DNA from: Phoebastria nigripes | Lineage: Eukaryota > Chordata > Aves > Procellariiformes > Diomedeidae | DNA: 64,000 bases | Assembly: GCA_035582835.1 (NCBI GenBank) | Contig: JAYKAV010000678.1 | Span: 1,519,754-1,583,753, forward strand | Direction: 5' to 3' | In this document: positions 26,101-37,422 of the stretch, piece by piece | How positions within the stretch are numbered: position 1 is the stretch's first letter | How the letters are laid out: each line of letters opens with the position of its first letter | Notes under the pieces: generated by a model | The model's input: the letters and a program-made list of their open reading frames with translations, nothing else | Database searches by the model: none | What the model was told of the DNA's origin: nothing | Translations under genes and position numbers: made by a program

Positions 26101-26399
26101 TGACCATCTCTTGCCATTGTGAGTACGCATTTATATGTCCCCTGAGGAACCATCCTTACCTCAAAAGACAGACAAGACTATCCAGATACCATACCATAAT
26201 ATTGGTCATTTTCTTCAGAGAAAAGCCTTTTGGAAATTAGAAAACAAAGAATTTGTTCTTTTCCTTTTTTCCCCACAACAGAGTTGTGCAGGGTGGAAAA
26301 AAGTAGGATGCAGTTAGAAGAATGGAAAAAGTGAACACCAGAAATCAGAAGGAAATTTTATGTCTGTGAAATCTGAATACCCAAGATTTTCAGATAAAA
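23129..26399. other. Unique AT-rich DNA, no gene seen
   Basis: Short frames only and no recognised repeats. A single N is at 26080. T-rich runs occur around 25050-25085. Confidence 0.55.
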
Positions 26400-26475
26400 T
26401 TTCAGGGTGAGATTCATGTTGCCAGTAAAATCAGCACAAATCTCCTAATGACTTCAGTATGGACAGACTCCAGTC
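26400..26475. repeat. Ancient repeat-like motif stretch
   Basis: The stretch reads gtgagattcatg...aaatcagcacaaatctcc...atgacttcag. This resembles a widespread old sauropsid repeat built around tgacttcaatgg/gaagtcaatgg units. I cannot name the family. Similar stretches are at 62225-62320 and, as single motifs, elsewhere. Confidence 0.35.
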
Positions 26476-26894
26476 TTAAATATTTTGTTGCCTACCTAAA
26501 TGGTCACTTAAAGTTTACATATAATTAGACACATAACTGAAATAAACAGGAAAAAAGTTTCAGTTTAACAATTAAACCTACTTCCAAGTTTTATGTCTTT
26601 TATGTCTATCAGTGCAGTCTTGCAGTTAAATNTTCTTTTTTTAAAAAAGCCTGACTTTTCTTTTTCATGTGAAAGGAAATTTTCATATAAATAATGGGGC
26701 AAATTGACTAGAAGTGGGAATCTGTGATAATGACTAGAACCAGGTGCTGTGTGGAATAATAGGAGGTGAAAAGGTTCAGACAAAGGGGGATCTGTAAACA
26801 ATAAGATACTTTTAGGTAGCAAATATTAGGAGCTATTAATGCAAATAACTTCTATCATAAGCACAGTACTGACTGGCTTTTGTAGATAATTTTT

Positions 26895-27065
26895 ATCAGT
26901 AGCTCTCAAAGTATTTTACAAAGTATCATCAGCCTCAAATTACAGAGAAACAAAGCCATGGGTAGGCAAGGTGATTAGAGTTAACCCGTCAGGCCGCTGA
27001 TACAGTGGGAGGAGAACCCTAAATTCTTGAGTCCTTTTTTCTGCAGTATTTACTAGAGCACAGAG
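26895..27065 (-). repeat. MIR-like SINE remnant
   Basis: Read in reverse this follows the MIR plan: aattacagagaaacaaagcc (from the 'tttacagatgaggaaactgaggc' block), ggcaaggtgattagagtta, gtgggaggagaacc, then ttgagtcc. The left flank tcaaagtattttacaaa also resembles the core-tail junction of amniote SINEs. The copy is strongly diverged. Confidence 0.5.
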
Positions 27066-28544
27066 CCTTACTGGAGGAGTGTTCCTGAGTCTGAAATGTA
27101 AAACGTCTGTGTGCCAAGTCTCAGACACAACCACCAGCAAACTAAAATCAGAAGGCAATCAGAGAATGAGTCAGATCAGTCAGTGTCAGTGGAAACACTC
27201 TGCTAACTTTGAAGCTGACTTTTAATACAAATTTGTTTTCAAACAGGTTTCTCTGCTCGAAATGGTTTTCCATTGAAAATGAGTACATTCTTATTCACAG
27301 TCAAGGACCTTAAAAGTCTGTATTTTAGGTCTCCATTAACAAAGTACATTAAAAAGCAGGCTTGTACGTTTCACTGCTGAATAGAAAAAAGGCAGAACTG
27401 AAATGTATTTTGCATTTTATCTCTGTAAGGCCACACCTGACTAATAAGCACCTGTTTGGCTTGGGACCTGCCTGTGTAGGTAATCTTGGCAAACTGGTGG
27501 GTGGAGACTACAAAAGATATTTGCAGACCAAGAAGGGTGTAAGGAACAAAAACTTATTGGAGAGAAACAGCAGCAAACTGTTCTCCCCTTGCCCTCTGAA
27601 AAAAAGTTTTTTCCTGAATTGTGACATCATATTATATAATTATGACCTGGAGTTACCAGTGGGTATCACGTGAGGAAGATAGAATTATCTTTCCTTCTGC
27701 ACAATTTTCTTGTTGTTTCAGTGAAACAGCTCCAGAGCAATATTATGCTTTTATATAGTAAATAGAAGAACATACATATGACTGCCTGCAGGACAGCTAC
27801 ACATGAGTAAATAGCCTTTTGTAGAAAGACCAGAAATTGTTATATCCCAGCTTTCTTATGTGGTAATGTTAACTGATGGAAAAATGAATGAATGAATTTT
27901 TAGAGAAGTGAGTGAGAGCTACGGACTCAAGTCACTCATGCTATGAGAGAAGATGATGTGATGTCCCAATGCCACTTCAGTCTGGGTTCCAGGAATAGGC
28001 TGAGAGGGAAAGCAGTTCTGGCTTACTCTCTCTTCTTTCAGCACTCTCCTTCCACTCGGCAGACACCTGTAAATTCTTCTAGTGTGTTGTCATGATGGAA
28101 TACCATAACACAGACATCAGATCGATAGGACAAGATAATCTGTTTTCAGTTTTAGTTGACATAAAACCAAACCCACTCTTATTTCCTTCACTCATTTTCC
28201 TTCTAAAATATTCAACACTCCTACTGCTAACAGAAAAGCAAAGAACAGGATAAGAAGTATCCTGCTGGTGAGTGGGGAGGAAGAAGTGGTGGGGAAGAAT
28301 ATTTGTCAAGAGGATTGCCGAGGACATACATATTCTTACATTTAATTTATATACAGCCTTATAGTCTCACAAAAGGTTGGGATTGTATGACATCAAGCTG
28401 AATGGGAGGTTGTACTTTTCCTCCATTTTTTCTTTCCTCCTATAGATATTTGGACCTTCTAAAAACTATTAGAGTTCATGTTAGAAAAAAAGACAAACTA
28501 TCAACTCCTTTATTATCACTCAGAAACAAAGAAAACCAAAGCTC
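27066..28544. other. Unique DNA, no gene seen
   Basis: Short frames only. A (GAAT)n-like run occurs at about 27880-27898. No recognised element. Confidence 0.5.
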
Positions 28545-28660
28545 ATGGGTGAATCTAGGAAGATTTAGGTTAGACTTTAAAAAAACCCATGTTGTTATGA
28601 TTAGGAGAGTGAGACATTGCCAAGGTTCTGGACTCTCCATTGCCTGGAGCTATAAGAGCT
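28545..28660 (+). mobile_element. Old CR1 fragment covering the ORF2 C-terminus
   Basis: On the plus strand, 28558-28580 encodes GRFRLDFKK, matching the conserved [10 protein letters not shown] block near the end of CR1 ORF2 (compare the copy at 8036-11440). It is followed by degraded equivalents of the gtgagacattg...ggttctgg...tctccattgcctggag nucleotides of CR1 3' ends. The usual 3' UTR and octamers are lost. Divergence is much greater than in the other copies. Confidence 0.65.
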
Positions 28661-28702
28661 GGTTTCCTTACCTTTTTTTTGGAGTGACACTCTGACAGAT
28701 GC

Positions 28703-28724
28703 TTTTTATTTATTTATTTATTTA
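28703..28724. repeat. (TTTA)n microsatellite
   Basis: About five tandem TTTA units, preceded by a short T run. Confidence 0.85.
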
Positions 28725-30790
28725 GGTTGGAGATAGAGCTAGGAGAATGAGCTATGGTTCTACATGGTACAGTTGTATTTGTTTGAGAAATATAAGATCT
28801 GGGTTCTCATCATGGATTCAGGCACGAGCATGTACTAAATCTACCATTGTTTAGGTTTTCATATTTAGAAAATGAAGTTCTAGGAAGTTCACTAATGCTG
28901 AAACTTCTATATATTATTGTACAGAGACAGACATCATAAGGAGCCCTATTCATAAAATAAATTTATGACATTCTTCCTGTAGACTGATAATTTTGAACTA
29001 GTAAATGATGATTTTTCCTTTCCCCATCAGAGCCCAAAGGTGGTGTTTTCTGTGTTTACTACGGGGATAATTTTAACTTCCAGCTTTTTCCATTTATCAT
29101 GCACATGACGCAGTACTCTCTGAGTGCCACACATACCTCTGTAAGTACAGGACCTCTTTCTCTATTCCTAATATGGTGTAAACTGTTATTGAGAAAAGTG
29201 TTGGACAGAGGCCTCTTAAAACCTCTGGCTTTAGGCTAAGTGTAGGCCTGCACTTTTTTTCTGCCTCCTAACTGTCTGTTAGGGTGAAAGAGAACCCGAG
29301 TTTTGAACCAGAATTTTGGGGTAACTTGAAAATGGATTTGGATTTTGCTGGCTGTAGTCATCTCAGGCTGACGTTCTAGCTCTCCTTATCTTGAGGTAGT
29401 ATCAAGCAAATTTTACCCTGTTGTTCCTTCCAGATACAGGTTATAATATTATTTGTTCTTAAGTGAAAGCTGTAAGATCATTTTATGATAAAGCAGAAGG
29501 TTCTTTATGGTAAAAAACAAGGAATTAGTTAGGGGCCAAAATATGTCCTGATGGTAAAGAGAAAGGATCATGTTCTATTCTCTTCTTTATTCTCTGGTTT
29601 GCTTTGGATCTGGATTTAAAGTGCCAGAATACTTCGAGAAAAGCTTGGTTCTCTCCATGTTATCAGACTGTTCAGATGCAAAAATCTCAAACAACTTGTT
29701 GTTTTCAAACTTTTCAGCTAGTACAGGTGCATTGAGGTAAACATCAAAACCGTATCATTTGTCTTTGAGAAAGATTACATCTACAGTATATTTAGATGTA
29801 GAAAAATGAAATCAGTCTTCCCAATAATTGTTCCATAAAGAACAAATGCACTCATGTTTCTTATTGACTTGTGTTTTTTAGTACCTTGGACTTTGACGTG
29901 ATGTTTCATGGTTTCAGACATACTCTCTTAAATTACCAAATAGCATTATGACTGCCAGTAAGGACACCTGTTAAATATAACTTCATATTTTGTATCAAAA
30001 CCAGCAGACACAATTGTCTTCAATCTAGAAATCATACATGATGACTTTTAACTAAAACTTCCACTGAAGGCCCTTAATGAAATTTGGATTTCACAGCACT
30101 TGCAGCATTGCTTTTATAATACACTGTGTTCTTGAACAGCTTCTCTAGGGAGAAAATCCTGTGGTACATGCGGGCATGCCAGAAGTTTCCTCTCTCATCG
30201 CAGTTTTGCAGCTGGCCAGCATTCCTGAAGCATCCTGGAATAGAATGGTTCAGGCAACCCTAGGGACCACAGCAGGTTTCCAAAATGTTTTTATTAGTAG
30301 TGAATTTGATAAACAACTTGATAGTAATATATTAATCTTGATGAGAAAATATGCTTTTCATTTAAAACAGCAGTTTGGTTTGGAATGAAATTTTGAGGGT
30401 GGGTGGTGGGGATAGAGGAAGATTCCCGGTTCTTATTCCTGTGAATTCTGCTGCTTGACCAACTGAAACTGTATTGACGTCCCCCTTGGTTCCATTTTTC
30501 TCTCANGGCACGTTTCCCTGTATCTATCTAATTTTATTCTTTGATCCCCAGTTGTCCTCATATGACATTAAATCCCTTTAAGCAAATGCTGAGCTCTGTA
30601 TTCCAGTTTTATCCTGACTTTACTTGGTAGAACTGCCTTCAAGAGGAGCGCATGGATATATAGGTTAATGGAGAGGAGATGATGTGAAAAAAAAAGGGGG
30701 TTGCTTTGAGTGAAAGATATTGTACCATATATACCACACATTTCTGACATTTTCCTGTGTGTATCTCTACTCCTTCTGGAATGACATGAA

Positions 30791-30817
30791 TTTTTTTTTT
30801 TTTTTTTTTCTTTTTTT
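30791..30817. repeat. T-tract of 27 bp
   Basis: Nineteen T, one C, then seven T. No retrocopy was recognised on either side. Confidence 0.9.
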
Positions 30818-31320
30818 GCGTTTTAAACAGGGTGATGGCTAGCAGAACAGGTAAACTAGCTCAGAAGAGACTTGCAGGTAACTTTCATAAACCTTCCAAA
30901 TTGAAGCCAAAATGCAGGCTTTAGACAAAGAAAAACGCTTTAATAGAAACCAGACCTTTTTGAGTATGTATCTGAATAACAGAAAGATGGAGAGATACTC
31001 TCATTTTAATCCATGTGAAGCCTTCCTGTGGCCTGCATGGCTCCCAGTGGCTAGCAGAAGGAAAGAATAAAACACTCACATGTGTTATTACTAACCCACC
31101 TATAATTAAAAAAAGTTCTCCCAACCAGCCTGTGCATGCATTTTTCTCAATTCCTTTTCTTCTTGCAGTGTGATTCAGTGGACCTTTCTAGAGATAACAG
31201 ACTGGAGAGCCTGGGATGTGGACATTGGCACTTCTCTGAGCTTCAGAGATTTCTTGAGGTCCATCTGGCAGAGTAATATTACCTTAGCTCTTGTGGAAAG
31301 GTTCCTTTTAGCTTTTTGCT

Positions 31321-31393
31321 AGTGGTGGTGGTGGTGGTGGTGGTGGTAGTAGTAGTAGCAGTGGTGGTGGTGGTGGTGGTGGTGGTGGTGGTT
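31321..31393. repeat. Composite (GGT)n/(AGT)n microsatellite
   Basis: A perfect GTG/GGT block, then a short AGT block with one AGC unit, then a second perfect GGT block, 73 bp in all. The G-richness on the plus strand makes length variation and unusual DNA structure plausible. Confidence 0.95.
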
Positions 31394-31997
31394 AATTATT
31401 TATTGCTATTTTAGTGTTTTGTCTTTGCTAGAGCAAAGACCTTCTGCAGGTAACAATTGTAAAAGAAAAGCAAGGCCTTTTTGAGGGAAAGTTGGGAAGA
31501 AACTTATGGTCTTGCTTGAGCTTTGTTCAGATCAGGACTGAGAGTGAGAAGTCTGCATATAAATAACTGGAGGAAGGTGCCACTGCATTCTGAAGATGCT
31601 TTCTGAGCAAATAATCAGTGTTTTAACAAGATGGAATGAACAAACAGATGTAGTTAAGCACAAAACCATTGCAAACTGAGTAAGACACAGTTAACTGAGC
31701 ATAAAATGGCATGCACCTTGCAGGCTGTACTATGGTAGGATATAGAGGGTCTACTTTCTTCCCAGAAACAACAGGGAAATTTCTTTGGTTCCTCCTTCTC
31801 TTTTCAGATGCTTACACTTTTTTTTTGAACTGTGACACTCACCGTAACTTTGGCATGTTTTTTGCCTACAGTCATATATCCTGGAGTGGTGTAACAATCC
31901 AACTTCTACTAGAGAATGAATCCCTTGTCCTGAAAAAAGGTGGATGTTTCTATTGTGAGTAATATAAGGTCAAAACCCAGGAAAGAGATAGACTTCT
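31394..31997. other. Unique DNA, no gene seen
   Basis: Short frames only. It is the left flank of the second LTR. Confidence 0.5.
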
Positions 31998-32235
31998 TGT
32001 CCCGGTTTCAGCTGGGATGGAGTTAATTTTTTTTCCTAGTAGTTGGTATAGTGCTATGTTTTGGATTTAGTATGAGAATAATGTTGATAACACACTGATG
32101 TTTTTAGTTGCTGCTAAGTAGTCTGCTAGTCAAGGACTTTTCAGCTTCCCATGCTCTGCCAGGTGCACAAGAAGCTGGGAGGGAGCATAGCCAGGACAGC
32201 TAACCCAACTGGCCAATAGGGTATTCCATACCATG

Positions 32236-32259
32236 TGACGTCATGCTCAGNATATAAAG
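32236..32259 (+). promoter_or_regulatory. LTR core promoter: CRE plus TATA box
   Basis: TGACGTCA lies at 32236-32243 and NATATAAAG at 32251-32259, with the same spacing as in the first LTR. The N almost certainly stands for T, judging from copy 1. Confidence 0.7.
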
Positions 32260-32412
32260 CTGGGGGAAGAAGAAGGAAGGGGGGATGTTTGGAGTGATGG
32301 TGTTTGGTGGCCTGCTTTCCTGGAGATGGCTGAACACCCGCCTGCCGATGGGAAGTAGTGAATGAATTCCTTGTTTTGCTTTGCTTGCGTGCACACGGCT
32401 TTTGCTTTCCCT

Positions 32413-32418
32413 ATTAAA
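32413..32418 (+). terminator. LTR polyadenylation signal ATTAAA
   Basis: Same position and context as in the first LTR. Confidence 0.6.
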
Positions 32419-32544
32419 CTGTCTTTATCTCAACCCACAAGTTTTCTCACTTTTACCCTTCTGATTCTCTCCCCCATCCCACCGGGGGGGGGTGAGCGAG
32501 CGACTGCGTGGTGTTTGGCTGCCTGCTGGGGTTAAACCACGACA

Positions 32545-35417
32545 CATGTAAATGCATTGTTCCTAAAATTCTCATGGCTTCTCTGCAATAGGTCCATAAT
32601 TGTTGAAAGTTTGGGAGTATCAGCCCTACAGAGCATTGAGAAAAGTTCCTTTTATTTTTGAGGCAACAATGCAAGAGGTTCTTTTCAAAGACCTTAAGGC
32701 ACTCTGACCAGCATCTCTTTATAAACACCTTAGAGCAATGGTGCTGTTTTCTGAGCCATTCAGGTATTAGTATGTTTCAGGCATTAGTAATTTAGTTTTA
32801 CTAATAGCCCCAAATTCAGGTGTTGTAATGAGCAAGAGAGACGTTATAGTCTAAAGATCTTACAGATCCAGTGCATTCTCCTAATTTCCAAGTATCTTTT
32901 ACTACTTCTCCTTTTCAAAGTTATTTTTTCAACATCATGATAGCTACCAGCCCTTCATATATTTTTTTTTGTGAGGATGATTAAACAAAGTGAATACCTT
33001 TTCAATAAAGGCAAAAGAATTAAACATTTAACATTTAACATCTAATTGTATCTGGTTCCTTGTTTGCCCATTTTCACTTGACTCAAGCAATGAAAACACT
33101 CTAAGCTGATTCTAATACAATCAATGCTACTAGTGCTACCACTTAAGTAAAAACTTTTGTCATTAGTATTCCCACCTCAAGGAATGGCTTGTCATAACAT
33201 TGACTTTGCCATATGCTGCCACTCAAATTGTAGTTGTCAAGTTATCGATGACATGGATATTTCACAGAGTACATGCTTCTTAAAGCACATACTCTCCCAA
33301 TCACACAGATTTCACAGTGATCAGCATAATGTAAAGGTAGAAAGAGTTGGGAGCTCTAACTCTTACACAAGATTCACTTATGCAGCTCCTTTTCCTCCTT
33401 CCTCCTCCAAAAGCTATATTAGTGATGCTTTTTATTTGCTAAGTGATATCTTAAAGCAGGACTTAGCAAACATGAGGAAGATAAATTCCTTCCAGCAACA
33501 ACTGTTAGTTTATCCGTTAACACCCCCAGCAAAACACCGTTGGAGCTGACGTGCATGACTGATGGGCTCCCTTAACAAGTAGCTCATCTTCCAAAGAGGA
33601 GTTGTGTATCTCTAGCTCTGTTTTCAGTGCCATCTGTGTCTGAGTCCCTAGAGCTGGTAATGTAAGTGTTTTTGCATGACCTTGATCCTGGGTATCGGCT
33701 TGGTCTAATGTGCAACCCAGATGAGCCTCAGGACTAGCCAAAATATGAGTGACCGCTGCCTGGCTACTCCTCTTCCTGCTTTGGTTCTGAGATTAGAAAA
33801 GCCAGTCTAACTCCTGCCTGTGTTGTAATTCTCCTGTTTTGTGCTACTTTCCTGTCCTCTTTGCACCCCTAGAACAATACCAAGGACTCAACTGCAGGGG
33901 CTCAGAGATCCAGCTTTGAAACATGTAAGGGTTGGAGGGATCTAGCAGGAATGTTCCTGCCTCTTAGGCCTCTTATAGCTGAACAGAGTCCTGTGACAAG
34001 ACTGGCATTTGACATTGTAAATTTTCCGGATAGGATATTGTCTTTTACTTATCAATATAGTCCCATAAAGAATGTTATATAAATAAATAATAATTGTGAC
34101 TGCAGGTGGTCTAAAATGGTAACTTGACCTCAAACACTTTTTACGTATAGAACTTTATGTGGTTTTTTAAACTATAATTCCTATTGCTTTTGACATTTTT
34201 ACTGTGACTAATCCATGATTTTCCCCATAATTTACCATATCAGAGTCCAACCCCAATAACGTTATATATTGTAAAACCACTATGCCTGCAAACACGCAGT
34301 GTGACACAGTTATTGTATGGCTGCTTTCTCCATCATCCCTTAGAGAAGGGGAGTCCACCCAGGAAGTGGTCTTTGTCAAAGCTTGTTAGTACATAATTTC
34401 TGCTTTCTACTCCATTTCTTGGTGGGCTGACGCCTGCTTTATAAAACTGCCTTATTTTATACCGCACAACAAAGCTGACTCAGTTAATGTCTCCCACTCC
34501 CCTAGGGAGTGGTGTGGCCATGTGGCAATGATCTACTGTCAGCTTAGAGTCACTGACAAGGCCAAGTGACAAAACTTACATTATGGCTGTCGGCACCATA
34601 CCTGAAGCTGTGGATACAAAACAGAGGATGCAATTTTCTGATGCTGCAACTAACAGCTTTGAGCAAAATTACATACTTGGAAATACACACTCAAGCATCT
34701 TTTCCTGTGTGTTGTATGTTTAATCTAGAGGGGAAATGCAAAAATATGTGCAAATATAAACACATACATATGTTGTGCATATTCTATCTAAAACTAAATT
34801 AAATCTTTGTTTCATAATACTTCTACAGTGAAAGCAAAAGGACTTACTTTCACTATATTTTACATGAAGCTAAGCACTTCTATTTTAAATATTGCATGTA
34901 TGTGAAATGAAGTGTTTTACTACTTGTATTACAGCACTGAAAATACTTAGCTGTTTTTTATTTATAAATTGTGCTCTATGAAATTATTTCCATTTGCAGC
35001 ATCTTGTCCTCCATGAATTTTCACCCACATACACTTTTTCCTCAGCCATTCAAGTTTTATTTTTGTTTTATTTTTATTTTGATGATCCAGTGGAAATTGA
35101 TCTAGCTTTTTTATGTCGTGCTCCCTCTGGAGCCGCTGGAGAAAAATATCTGCAACTGAACTACATTTAACATACATATTGATTAGAAAGTGTTTAATCT
35201 TTTTCATCAATTATTTTCGAGCCTCAGCTTTCAGTGCCTCATAAGGTCTGTATAATTTGTGAGTGGATCTTTGTAAAAGGGACTGCTCTTTTCCAAAACA
35301 AGGACAAAAATCAGGATGGGATTGACAGATCATCTTTTGTTTGTTGGCAGATCTAGTCATAAGTGTACAGTGTACTGTGGGAGATCTCCTGTAAGTCAGT
35401 CTGTTGGCAAAGAGATC
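32545..35417. other. Unique DNA, no gene seen
   Basis: Contains the longest non-transposon plus-strand frame of this part (33157-33549, 130 codons). It has no recognised domain and no splice context, so I treat it as chance. No repeats were recognised. Confidence 0.5.
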
Positions 35418-35496
35418 TGCCCATGGCAGGGGGGTTGGACTAGATGACCTTTAAAGGTCCCTTTCAACCCAAACTATTCTACGATTCTATGATTCT
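35418..35496 (+). mobile_element. CR1 3'-terminal stub
   Basis: The last roughly 80 bp of a CR1 element in plus orientation: gggttggactagatgacct, ttaaaggtccctttcaaccc, then attctacgattctatgattct, the octamer tail. Everything upstream is lost through 5' truncation. A CA microsatellite starts about 20 bp after the tail. Confidence 0.92.
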
Positions 35497-35516
35497 CTTG
35501 TTCCTGCTGTAACTAC

Positions 35517-35583
35517 ATACACACACACAAACACACACACACACGTGCACACACACACGTGTGCACACACACTCTCACACATA
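35517..35583. repeat. (CA)n microsatellite, interrupted
   Basis: CA units are interrupted by AA, GTG and TCT steps. Small frames with His-Thr runs (35545-35823) are translations of this repeat and not genes. Confidence 0.93.
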
Positions 35584-36902
35584 TGTGCAGCTACCTACAT
35601 TCACGCAAACATGCATTTACACACAGCTGCTTCTTTTCTCTTGGTATGTGCCAAAATATCAGGATACTTCATATACTTACCTTCGTTAAGAGTTTTAATG
35701 AAATCGATTNTATGTTATGTACCCTTTGGAGGCTGCTGTAAGTATTTTCAGCTCTGCACCAGCTTGCATGTCTTTACTTTTCTTGTTCAGGCTCACTGCA
35801 TTGTGCTCGAGTCAGAGGACTGATTTGTCTGACACGGCATTAGAAAGTAAGATAGCATTGATGACAATGTCCCCAGAGTTTTGAATGGTATGCCCAGGAA
35901 AGAGTGAGGTGGAGATGAGGAAAAAAGGAGTAAGGGAAAAAGAAAATTGGAGGGAAATATTATTGCAAAGAATCTTAGAGATACAATGCATCTCAAAATA
36001 AGGTGAAAGTTTGCTGTGTCTAGACAACCCAATGAGTATAAACAGATTCAAACAGTTTGCACATGAGTTGAATTGGTCAAGGGATCTGCTAAAGGGTTTC
36101 TGGTAGACAGCTGCTTATGTAATAAAGCCGGTCGAAATAAAATGCAGAAGCTCATTTTGGAAGGGATAGGTTAATTGAGCCCATCTAGCCTTTTCAGTCT
36201 GGAAAGCAGGTGTGAAATTTCATGGGGTTTTGGTTCACCTGTGGGAATCCCAGAACTTCCTTGTTTGATCGGATCACTTGATAGCACGAATGAATTTTCT
36301 TGCAGGGTTCTGGCTCCAGCTCAGAAAAGCTGAGACACCCAAACTATTGAAACACATGAAAGCAGAATAGCGGATCTTCCCCACTTGACTCTGGAGGGGG
36401 TGGCAGAGAGCACCCATGTGAATGATTCTGTGCACAGGTAAAGGGATGAAGAGGGAGAAACACTATCACAGCTTCCTCCAGGAGCTGAGTGCTTGAGCTG
36501 CTCCCCACATGGACTGTATATAATATCAAACGTACTGGTTTCTAAACTCTGACTGAACTCTGAACCTCAAGTTGAGAGATCTGTATGCTTGGGATGGTTT
36601 CAGTTTTATTTTATATTTAATCAGTTCAATCATTTCAAGCTTAGAGCATGCACTCTAGGACTTGAATGAGTCAGAAACCTACGGATTTGCCCCTCAGTTT
36701 TTAGCAATGGGCCACATGCGGGTCTTTCAATGGGGCCAGGCTTTAAATAGAGTCACACAAAAAGCCTGTGGAAAAAGGCCACAGGAACCTGCAGGAAACA
36801 AGAGCAATGCAGCAGACTATCAAGATGGGATATGGAGATTAGGTGGGGAGGAGGAAAAGACAGAAAAGGAAAGGACTAGTATAAGGAACTAGAACATGTA
36901 AC
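35584..36902. other. Unique DNA, no gene seen
   Basis: Short frames only. A single N is at 35710. Confidence 0.5.
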
Positions 36903-37422
36903 AGGATCACAGAATCAGGTGATAGGTGGGAAGGGACCTCCTGAGCTCATTTAGTCTAACTACCTGCTCAGAGCAGGGTCGGTTAGAGCAGGTTGTCCAG
37001 GACTGTGTCCAGTTAGGTTTTGAACACCTCTGAGAACAGAGACTGCACAGCCTCTCTGGGCAACCTGTGCTAGTGTCTGACTGTCCTCACAGTAAAAAAG
37101 TTCTTTTCTGTGTACAGGTGGGATTTAATGTGTTTTAATTTGTGCCTATCGCCTCCTATCCTGTCCCTCTTCTTCATTCCCTCCCATCAGGTATTTATAC
37201 ATATGGATAAGGGCCCCCTGAGCCTTCCCTTCTCCAGGCTGAATAGTCCCAGCCCTCTCAGCCTTTCCTTGTATGACAGATTCTCCAGTTCGTTCATCAT
37301 CTTTGTGGCCCTGTGCTGGACTCGCTCCAGTATGTCCGTGTCTCTTGTACTGGGAAGCCCAGCACTGAAAACAGTACTCCAGGTGCAGCCTCACTAGTGC
37401 TGAGTAGAGAGGAAGGATTAAG
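36903..37422 (-). mobile_element. CR1 3' part, 5'-truncated
   Basis: A minus-strand CR1 of about 520 bp. The 3' end is on the left with a diverged octamer (atcacagaatca). Next come the 3' UTR (gtgggaagggacctcc) and the C-terminal RT region, recognisable in reverse around 37220-37420. The peptide [15 protein letters not shown] is followed by a frameshift within the region that normally reads into a DxLExxQ block. Homology stops near 37420. It is more diverged than the copy at 8036-11440. Confidence 0.88.

Larger units (their letters stand above)
28661..31320. other. Unique AT-rich DNA with simple-sequence runs, no gene seen
   Basis: It holds a (TTTA)n run (28703-28724) and a T-tract (30791-30817). 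Remaining frames are short and unrecognised. A single N is at 30506. Confidence 0.55.
31998..32544 (+). mobile_element. Solo LTR of the same retrovirus family (copy 2)
   Basis: This 547-bp element has the same ends (TGTCCCGG... and ...AACCACGACA) and orientation as 4934-5508. By eye it is about 95% identical, with roughly 25 differences. Many of these are C/T or G/A changes at CpG sites. It lacks 28 bp that copy 1 has around 5248-5275 (the gtaaccgttacgcg stretch). The CRE, TATA box (first base is an N at 32251) and ATTAAA are all kept. Unlike copy 1, the flanking bases (TTCT before, CATG after) do not match, so there is no visible target-site duplication. No internal viral genes are present. 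Frames 32200-32394 and the left part of 32453-32728 are LTR sequence. Confidence 0.9.

Noticed and set aside
4934..32544. The two LTRs as ends of one provirus
   Set aside because: They are 27 kb apart, and the DNA between them holds CR1 elements and unique sequence but no retroviral genes. Copy 1 has its own target-site duplication. Two separate solo LTRs fit better.
33157..33549. 130-codon plus-strand open frame
   Set aside because: No recognised domain, no splice-site context, ordinary length for chance in 64 kb of six-frame translation, and surrounded by AT-rich unique DNA.
35545..35823. His/Thr-rich open frame
   Set aside because: Direct translation of the CA microsatellite.
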